DNA from: Anaerolineae bacterium
Lineage (GTDB): Bacteria > Chloroflexota > Anaerolineae > Aggregatilineales > Phototrophicaceae
Assembly: GCA_026645945.1 (NCBI GenBank)
Contig: JAPKMO010000034.1
Span: 1 to 39,702 of the forward strand
DNA: 39,702 nt
Direction: 5' to 3'
Shown here: positions 34,512-39,702 of the stretch, piece after piece
Numbering within the stretch: the stretch's first letter is position 1
Layout: each line of letters starts with the position of its first letter
The notes under the pieces: model-generated
The model's database searches: none
What the model was told of the DNA's origin: nothing
The model's input: the letters and a program-made list of their open reading frames with translations, nothing else
Program-made: the position numbers and the translations under genes

Positions 34512-35900
34512 ATGAACGATTCGCCAGAGCAGAATCTCTCGGTAGGCCGCAATCTCAAAATCGGCCTGTTTCACCTGGGTTCCGGCATGGCCGATGTCAT
34601 CAGCACCGGCGTGTGGAATCGCGTCATGATTAGCGACCTGGGCTTCAGCGCCACCCCCATCGGGCTGCTGGTCAGCCTGCGCTACTTCCTGGCGCCGCTG
34701 GGCGTATGGGCGGGGCGCATGTCCGACCGGCACCAGATCGGCGGCTACCGGCGGCTGTTCTGGGTGTGGCTGGGGCGCGCCATGATGGTCGTCAGCATCG
34801 CCCTGCTGGGGCTGATGACGGCGCACATCGCGCGCGGCGGCGAGGCCGCGCCGGCGGTGTGGCTGGGCATCACGGCGGCGCTGCTGCTGTTCAGCCTGGG
34901 CAATGCGTTTTCCGGCAGCACCTTTCTGGCGCTCATTTACGACCGCGCCGCGCCAGGCCAGCGCGGGCGGGCGGTCGGCATCGTGTGGACGTTTTTGCTG
35001 CTGGGTTTTACGGTCGGCGGCATATTATTCGGCCTGCTGCTGCCCTCGGACGGGGAAGGCGGCACGCCCGGCCTGGATTTTTCGCCGGATACGCTGCAAA
35101 ACCTGTTTCTGATCGGCGCGCTGGTGATGGGCAGCCTGTGGTTCTTTTCGGTGCTGGGGGAGGAACGGCGGGTATCCGTCCCGCAAAATGCCGCCGAAGC
35201 GCCGCCCTCGTCTTTAAAGGATGACCTTAAGCTAGCCTGGAACAATCCTCGGACGCGCTTCTTTTTCTGGTATCTGGCGCTTTCGATGATTTTCGCCTTT
35301 TCACAAGACCTGATTTTAGAGCCGTTCGCCGGAGACGTGTTCGGCATGGAAGCCCGCGTGACGACACGCTTTGCGGCCTATTGGGGCAGCATGGCGATCC
35401 TGGGTACGCTGGTTTTTTTGTGGCTGTCGCGCCGCTACAAACGCCTGACCAATACCGTTATGTCGTATATCGGCGTGGGCGTGCTGGTGGTCACATTCGT
35501 CCTGTTCGCGGTTTCGTCGCTGGCGGGGGTGCGCGGCTTGGTCACGCCGGGGCTGATTTTACTCGGCATCGGCCTAGGGGTGTGGAACGTCGGCACGCTG
35601 GGACTGATGATGGACATGAGTCCTTTCGGGCGGGCCGGCACGTTTTTGGGCTTCTGGACGCTGGTGGTGACGCTGGCGCGCGGCATCGGCGTATCGGGCG
35701 GCGGCATCGCCCGCGATGCGGCGCTGGCGGCATTGGGAACTGACCACGCGCTGGCTTATGGCATGGTCTTTTTACTGGGCGCGGCGGGGCTGGGGGCGGC
35801 GCTGTGGGCTTTGAGCCATGTGAACGCCGACGCTTTCCAGGCCGAAGCGAACGAGTCCAAAACCGGCGTAGAGCAGGTTTTCGCCGGCGCGCTGGACTGA
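34512..35900 (+). CDS. PucC/BCD-family major facilitator transporter
   Basis: A 462-residue, roughly 12-helix MFS protein. The motifs are those of the bacteriochlorophyll delivery (BCD/PucC/LhaA) family: GMADVISTGVWNRVMISDLG, the loop GRMSDRHQIGGYRR (68-81), and FSQDLILEPFAGDVFGM (about 263-279). Family members in phototrophs help assemble light-harvesting complexes, but homologues occur in organisms without photosynthesis, where their substrate is unknown. No bch, puf or chlorosome gene is in this window. The start ATG at 34512 lies 33 bp from the edge of the beta-propeller remnant. Repeat derivative copy 4 begins 31 bp after its stop. Confidence 0.88.
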   Translation: MNDSPEQNLSVGRNLKIGLFHLGSGMADVISTGVWNRVMISDLGFSATPIGLLVSLRYFLAPLGVWAGRMSDRHQIGGYRRLFWVWLGRAMMVVSIALLGLMTAHIARGGEAAPAVWLGITAALLLFSLGNAFSGSTFLALIYDRAAPGQRGRAVGIVWTFLLLGFTVGGILFGLLLPSDGEGGTPGLDFSPDTLQNLFLIGALVMGSLWFFSVLGEERRVSVPQNAAEAPPSSLKDDLKLAWNNPRTRFFFWYLALSMIFAFSQDLILEPFAGDVFGMEARVTTRFAAYWGSMAILGTLVFLWLSRRYKRLTNTVMSYIGVGVLVVTFVLFAVSSLAGVRGLVTPGLILLGIGLGVWNVGTLGLMMDMSPFGRAGTFLGFWTLVVTLARGIGVSGGGIARDAALAALGTDHALAYGMVFLLGAAGLGAALWALSHVNADAFQAEANESKTGVEQVFAGALD

Positions 35901-35930
35901 TACACGCGATAACGATTCGTGGGGGCGGGT

Positions 35931-36128
35931 TATGGATAAACGGAAAAGAATGAGCCTGACAGACAGTGGTGAACAGACATTGAACAGATGATGGGCAGAC
36001 AGTGGGCAGACAGTGGACAGATGATGGACAGACAGTGGACAGATGATGGACAGACAGTGGGCTTAAGCCCACTGTCTATAGCCCGCTGTCCACTCAGGAT
36101 CAGGCACCGTCTAATGGGTTTATCCATA
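35931..36128. repeat. Enlarged dispersed-repeat derivative, copy 4 (198 bp)
   Basis: Bounded by perfect 11-bp inverted repeats, TATGGATAAAC at 35931-35941 and GTTTATCCATA at 36118-36128, which match the TATCC-containing ends of copies 1-3. It includes the core ACAGTGGGCTTAAGCCCACTG at 36055. To its left is a string of about 2.5 tandem units of 22 bp built from GACAGTGGACAG plus ATGATGGACA, and looser GGGCAGACAGTGG units. It lies between the convergent transporter and SPFH-like genes, at both their 3' ends. Confidence 0.8.
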
Positions 36129-36156
36129 TAATGGCCGGCGGCAAAAAACAAGCGGC

Positions 36157-37770
36157 TCAGGGTTTGTCGTCGTCCCCCTTGTCCGGCTGGTCGGTATCGG
36201 TTTTAACGCGGAACACGCCGTCCTCGGCGCGGTTGGCCGTCAGCCGCGTAAGCTGCTCGCCGATGTCGAACACGCCGCGCCGGTTTTTTTTGCCCGGTGT
36301 GGGCGGCGCCGGCAGCGGCGTATCTTCCCGCGCCGGCACCTGCGGTACATAGCCGTATTTACTTTGCAAAAAGCGCCGGAGCTGCGCCTCGTTGGCTTCC
36401 GGCAGGTCGAGAACGTCGGCCTGCTGCGGCACGTTGAGGAGGGTATCGCTGCCCTGGTCAAGCAGCAGCAGCCCGGCCAGCAGTTTGGGCGGCACACCCG
36501 CCAGCATCACCTGGTCGAGCAGCGCCTGGAGACGCGCCATATCCGCCTGGGCTTTGGCGCGGGCGGCGATCATGCTGGTTTCGGCTTCCTGCACCGTTTC
36601 GTGGATGATGGGCGTACACTGCACCATTTCGGCTTTGATGGTGACGCCCAGGGTCGGGCGCGTCCAGTTCAGTTTGCCGGGCAGTTCGGCCCGGAAGGCG
36701 TTAATGCTGCCGATGGTGAGCGCCGATTGCAGCGGGACGGTTACAAAAAACTGGCGGGCGATCCGGCGCACCGCGTTTTCCAGCACCGTCCGCAAAAACG
36801 CCTCCAGCGCCTCGACCGAACGCCACTTCGGCAGGCTCAGCCGGAAGTCTGGTTTAAGGCGAACGGCCTCCGGGTCAAAAACGAAGGAAAATTCCACCAG
36901 CATATTGACCGGGCTGCCTTCGCGGGTGATGATCTGCTCCAGCCGCATGGAAACGTTGACGGTGTGGGACTTGTCCCACAGCAGCCACACATCTTGCAGC
37001 GCCGATACGCGGCGGGGGCCGGGCGGGCGGTTTTCGGGCGCGTCCACCTGCTTGAACAGCTCTTGGACGCCCTCGCGCCCGGCCTGCCCGACCCTGTTCA
37101 GCAGTTCTTCGCGCATGAAGTCCGGCCCGCCGTAATCAAGGAAGTTGTCCAGCAGATCACCGGGCATCCCGGCATCCAGCAGTTTTTTAACCAGTTTTTT
37201 GTCAACTTTCGGGCGCGGGCATTTCAGATACTCAACGTCCAGCCCTTTTTGCAGCAGGAAAATCTGCCCCGGTTTGATCTCGACGTGCCAGAACGGGATA
37301 AACAGGCTGATGAAACCCAGGATGTAAATCGCCAGCGTACCGCCGGCCCACATCAGCCCCATCTGCGGAAACCAGGGCGGCAGTACCAGCATCACGATCA
37401 GCCCGAAGGCGGCGAACAGCGCGGCGGTGGTGATTGCGCCCCACAGGGCGGTTTTGCCGCTGCCGCTGTTCAGGGTAAGCCAGATGCCCACGCAGACGAC
37501 GATCAGACCCAGAACGGTGAGCGCCAGCAGCGCCGGATGCAGCCGGGACGGCAGCAGGGCGAACAGCACCATCCACACCGTCCAGCCCAGAATCCAGAAA
37601 AACAGCAGATAAGCCAGGATAGTCTTTCGATAACGCGAGTCCAGGGTATGCTGCCGGACGGCCTGTTTAATGCGCGCCCAAAAACGCTCGAAACCGTGCG
37701 CCAGCGTTCGCCCGCGCGCCCGACCAATTTCCACGCCTGCCGCGTCAATCATCGTCGGCATCAGTTCCAT
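36157..37770 (-). CDS. Membrane protein with SPFH/band-7-like domain
   Basis: A 537-residue protein. Residues 51-160 hold four hydrophobic helices (51-72, 79-100, 109-131, 138-160). The remainder, from WHVEIKPGQIFLLQKG, resembles an SPFH (stomatin/prohibitin/flotillin/HflK) domain, with MLVEFSFVFDPEAVRLKP and VLENAVRRIARQF, followed by a helical segment of Ala/Arg-rich heptads (AEMVQCTPIIHETVQEAETS to AKAQADMARLQALLD) and a disordered acidic tail. SPFH proteins form membrane microdomain scaffolds or regulate proteases. Four TM helices before SPFH is unusual; most have one or a hairpin. ATG 37770 is used; ATG 37761, nearer an optimal GAGG spacing, may be the true start. Confidence 0.7.
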   Translation of the reverse strand: MELMPTMIDAAGVEIGRARGRTLAHGFERFWARIKQAVRQHTLDSRYRKTILAYLLFFWILGWTVWMVLFALLPSRLHPALLALTVLGLIVVCVGIWLTLNSGSGKTALWGAITTAALFAAFGLIVMLVLPPWFPQMGLMWAGGTLAIYILGFISLFIPFWHVEIKPGQIFLLQKGLDVEYLKCPRPKVDKKLVKKLLDAGMPGDLLDNFLDYGGPDFMREELLNRVGQAGREGVQELFKQVDAPENRPPGPRRVSALQDVWLLWDKSHTVNVSMRLEQIITREGSPVNMLVEFSFVFDPEAVRLKPDFRLSLPKWRSVEALEAFLRTVLENAVRRIARQFFVTVPLQSALTIGSINAFRAELPGKLNWTRPTLGVTIKAEMVQCTPIIHETVQEAETSMIAARAKAQADMARLQALLDQVMLAGVPPKLLAGLLLLDQGSDTLLNVPQQADVLDLPEANEAQLRRFLQSKYGYVPQVPAREDTPLPAPPTPGKKNRRGVFDIGEQLTRLTANRAEDGVFRVKTDTDQPDKGDDDKP

Positions 37771-37793
37771 CCTCAGTCATAAAAATCATTTTT

Positions 37794-37799
37794 ATTATA
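37794..37799 (-). promoter_or_regulatory. Possible -10 for the SPFH-like gene
   Basis: TATAAT on the minus strand, in AT-rich sequence 23 bp upstream of the ATG at 37770. No good -35 is visible. Confidence 0.3.
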
Positions 37800-37902
37800 A
37801 CACGCCTATTGCGCCGTTCCGGCAGCCTGCCCGGCAGCGCGGGCGCATCCGGGGAATACCAATCGTCATCCAAGCGGCGGATGAAAGCGCGCTCGCAGCC
37901 GG

Positions 37903-37908
37903 TATAAT
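37903..37908 (+). promoter_or_regulatory. Possible -10 for the M23 peptidase gene
   Basis: TATAAT 38 bp before the ATG at 37947; no clear -35 found at 16-18 bp. Confidence 0.3.
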
Positions 37909-37946
37909 AAACCTGTCTGTTGTAATGAGTTAACGGTGCGGATCGA

Positions 37947-39539
37947 ATGCGGAGCGTTCTGGCGATTTTTGCGGCATTTTTGACGGCGGTTCTCCCCGTT
38001 CGGGCCCAGCCCCCGGCGGCCCCCTGCGGCGTGGTGGATGCGATTGATCTCCCGATTGATGATCTGGTAAAAGGCTACGACGATTTTTCGCTTTACCGGC
38101 CTCGTTTTGGTGGCAACCATACCGGCATAGACATCGGCTTCGACCGCTGGGGTGACCCGGTGCGGGCAGCGGCGCGCGGGCGCGTCACCTATTCCGACAT
38201 CGCCGGCTGGGATACCGAAAAAGGCGTCGTCATCGTGGAACACACCTTCCCGGACGGCAGCATCGCCTACAGCCTGTACGGCCACATGGAACAGACCGAC
38301 GAGATATTTTTCCCGTCGGTCGGTAAATGCGTGGAACGTGGCGAAATCCTGGGTGCAATCGGCTGGCCGTCGCGCGGGCGTCCGCACCTGCATTACGAAA
38401 TCCGCGACTTTCTGCCGGACGACGGCGGGCCGGGTTATGTGACCGGCAACCCGCTGGCCGAAGGCTGGTACAACCCGCTGGACTTTACGGCGCTGTGGCG
38501 CGCCCGCCTGACGCCGGCTTTTGCCGGTTATGCCACCTTCGAGATGGTGCCGAGCCTGCCGCCGGCACGGTTGGACGACGGCCAGTACGTCATCGCCGGC
38601 AGCAATTTCATCGTTGGGGTCGCCCCGCCGGATTACACGCTCTGGCGGGTTGAAGCCGACGGCGTGGTGAGCGGGCTGGCGGCGCTGCCGGGGGGCCGGG
38701 TGGTAGCGCACACGCGCAGCGGGCAGGTGGTGGTGCTGGAAAACGGACGTTATGCGGCCATCTGGACGGTGCGCGGGCCGGACGTGCCTTTTGTGGCGCT
38801 GGGCGAAACGCTGGTTTTTGTGGCCGACGGCGGCGACCTGGCGGCCTTCGATGCGGCGGGCAGCCCTCTATGGACGCTTCCGGGCGTCGGGACAGATCGC
38901 ATCAGCCATTTTGAAGCTGACGGCCAGTACATCGCCTACGGCGCGCGCGCGCAGAGCAGCCTGATCTGGCGGCTGGTGGACGCCGACGGGCAGGTGCAGG
39001 CCGAACACCGGCTGGGGGGCAATGCGGTGATCGCACCGGCGGGCGATGGAAGCTGGCTGGCGCTGGATGGCGCATCCCTGCTGCGCCTGACCGGGGCCGA
39101 CATACAGCCGGTGGCGAAGGCCGGCCTGCCTGCCGGGCGCGCGGCGGCGCTGACCGCCGACCGCCTGGGCAACAGCTACGTTTACCTGGGCGACAGCGAA
39201 AGCACACTGCTTTCATATACGGCGGAGGGGGCGCTGCGCTGGCGCGTTTCGTACCCGGTCGGGCCGGCCTACCTGCCGCCCTTGCTGGAAACCGGCGGCG
39301 GCTGCTGGCTGTTCACGCTGGACGTGGACGGCATGTTGAACGTTTTTAACGCGGCGGACGGCGCGCTGGTCGGGCAGATGCAGCTTTACGCCGGCGGCAC
39401 GGAACGCACCATGCCGGGTGCGCGGCTGCTGCGCGCCAACGGCGGCGAACAGCTTGAGGTGGCCGCCGGATTCCTCACTACGCTGGTACTGGACGGCACA
39501 AAACTGGGCGGCGACCCGGCGGCCTGCCTGCTGGGATAA
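37947..39539 (+). CDS. Secreted M23 peptidase with C-terminal beta-propeller-like region
   Basis: A 530-residue exported protein. A signal peptide (1-20, cut after VRA) precedes an M23/LytM metallopeptidase domain with H58-x3-D62 (NHTGIDIG), H113 (YGHM) and H147-L-H149 (RPHLHYEI), the complete zinc and catalytic set; such enzymes cut peptidoglycan cross-bridges or peptides. After a hinge at about 190 comes a repetitive beta-rich half (DYTLWRVEADGVVSGLAALP, SPLWTLPGVG, GALRWRVSYPVG, DGMLNVFNAADGALV) resembling PQQ/WD propeller blades and likely to bind wall or protein ligands. Two close Cys pairs are possible disulphides. The start is preceded by a possible TATAAT; the tandem repeat array begins 83 bp after the stop. 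Confidence 0.85.
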   Translation: MRSVLAIFAAFLTAVLPVRAQPPAAPCGVVDAIDLPIDDLVKGYDDFSLYRPRFGGNHTGIDIGFDRWGDPVRAAARGRVTYSDIAGWDTEKGVVIVEHTFPDGSIAYSLYGHMEQTDEIFFPSVGKCVERGEILGAIGWPSRGRPHLHYEIRDFLPDDGGPGYVTGNPLAEGWYNPLDFTALWRARLTPAFAGYATFEMVPSLPPARLDDGQYVIAGSNFIVGVAPPDYTLWRVEADGVVSGLAALPGGRVVAHTRSGQVVVLENGRYAAIWTVRGPDVPFVALGETLVFVADGGDLAAFDAAGSPLWTLPGVGTDRISHFEADGQYIAYGARAQSSLIWRLVDADGQVQAEHRLGGNAVIAPAGDGSWLALDGASLLRLTGADIQPVAKAGLPAGRAAALTADRLGNSYVYLGDSESTLLSYTAEGALRWRVSYPVGPAYLPPLLETGGGCWLFTLDVDGMLNVFNAADGALVGQMQLYAGGTERTMPGARLLRANGGEQLEVAAGFLTTLVLDGTKLGGDPAACLLG

Positions 39540-39622
39540 ATTTAGCCTTAAGGTACTAAGTGAAATAATCAACAACTCAATTATAGTGAGAGAAGGAATA
39601 CCGACCCAATCTGCATACTGGT

Positions 39623-39702
39623 AGTGGGCTTAACCAGACAGTGGGCTTAACCAGACAGTGGGCTTAACCAGACAGTGGGCTTAACCAGACAGTGGGCTTA
39701 AC
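39623..39702. repeat. 17-bp tandem array (dispersed-repeat half-core), runs off window
   Basis: CCAGACAGTGGGCTTAA repeats perfectly four times (39634-39650, 39651-39667, 39668-39684, 39685-39701), preceded by a partial AGTGGGCTTAA at 39623 and continuing at 39702. The unit is exactly the left arm of copies 1-3. No spacers vary between units, so it is not a CRISPR array. Confidence 0.9.

Noticed and set aside
34512..35900. Evidence that the organism is phototrophic
   Set aside because: One PucC-like transporter without bch, puf or reaction-centre genes in the window is not enough; such homologues occur in non-phototrophs.
35542..36072. Minus-strand open frame with repeated VCPSSVHCLP-like segments
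   Set aside because: It is the translation of the tandem repeat DNA and overlaps the transporter gene antisense; no ribosome site or homologous pattern.
36364..37782. 472-codon plus-strand open frame over the SPFH-like gene
   Set aside because: Antisense shadow rich in Gln/His; the minus frame gives transmembrane helices and SPFH pattern.
39623..39702. CRISPR array
   Set aside because: Units are 17 bp and directly abutting with no variable spacers, and no cas gene is nearby.

Overview
The window looks like a chromosomal segment of a Chloroflexota bacterium, probably close to Anaerolineae. This is inferred from the high-GC coding style, a multi-GAF/PAS histidine kinase, DUF4388 and DUF3048 proteins, Pro/Thr-rich linkers in surface proteins and a PucC/BCD-type transporter. 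No rRNA or tRNA gene, integrase, transposase or CRISPR array was seen, so the taxonomic call rests on gene content alone.

Layout. 1-1906: end of a membrane protein, a GlsB/YeaQ-type membrane protein, then (minus strand) tadA with an upstream membrane-anchored protein carrying a Cys cluster and a PD-(D/E)XK-like motif. 2054-6404 (minus): a small acidic protein ending in a sliding-clamp-binding peptide, a beta-CASP metallo-beta-lactamase RNase, a P1-family self-cleaving peptidase and an aldo/keto reductase. 6597-8929 (minus): a secreted protein and a membrane-anchored TIR protein. 9159-13408: uvrC, a PadR/membrane-protein pair and a DedA protein. 13453-15766 (minus): DUF4388 protein, Cvn/Mgl-like small GTPase and alpha/beta hydrolase. 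15977-21796 (plus): DUF3048 lipoprotein, TPR/trypsin-fold/zinc-ribbon pseudo-protease, YbjN-like protein, left-handed beta-helix protein, and a homologue of cyanobacterial acyl-ACP reductase. 22074-33849 (plus): a tight six-gene run of response regulator, 2738-residue kinase with about 12 GAF and 3 PAS domains, second response regulator, alpha/beta hydrolase without its nucleophile, thiamine pyrophosphokinase and DUF402 protein. 33851-34479: a broken beta-propeller gene. 34512-39539: PucC/BCD-family transporter, SPFH-like membrane protein, and secreted M23 peptidase with a C-terminal propeller-like region.

Two themes stand out. First, signalling: a kinase with an exceptional number of sensory domains sits between two response regulators. 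Two signalling modules (GTPase/DUF4388 and kinase/regulator) are each followed by a paralogous alpha/beta hydrolase, one with an intact triad and one with Gly in place of Ser. Second, a dispersed palindromic repeat family: three copies of about 88 bp with imperfect terminal inverted repeats and the core CAGTGGGCTTAAGCCCACTG, one enlarged derivative of 198 bp, and a 17-bp tandem array of the same half-core that runs off the window end. All lie within about 85 bp of a gene's 3' end.

The strongest candidates for something undescribed are the acyl-ACP reductase-like gene without an adjacent aldehyde-deformylating oxygenase, the two catalytically altered pseudoenzymes, the clamp-binding tail next to a beta-CASP RNase, and the repeat family.
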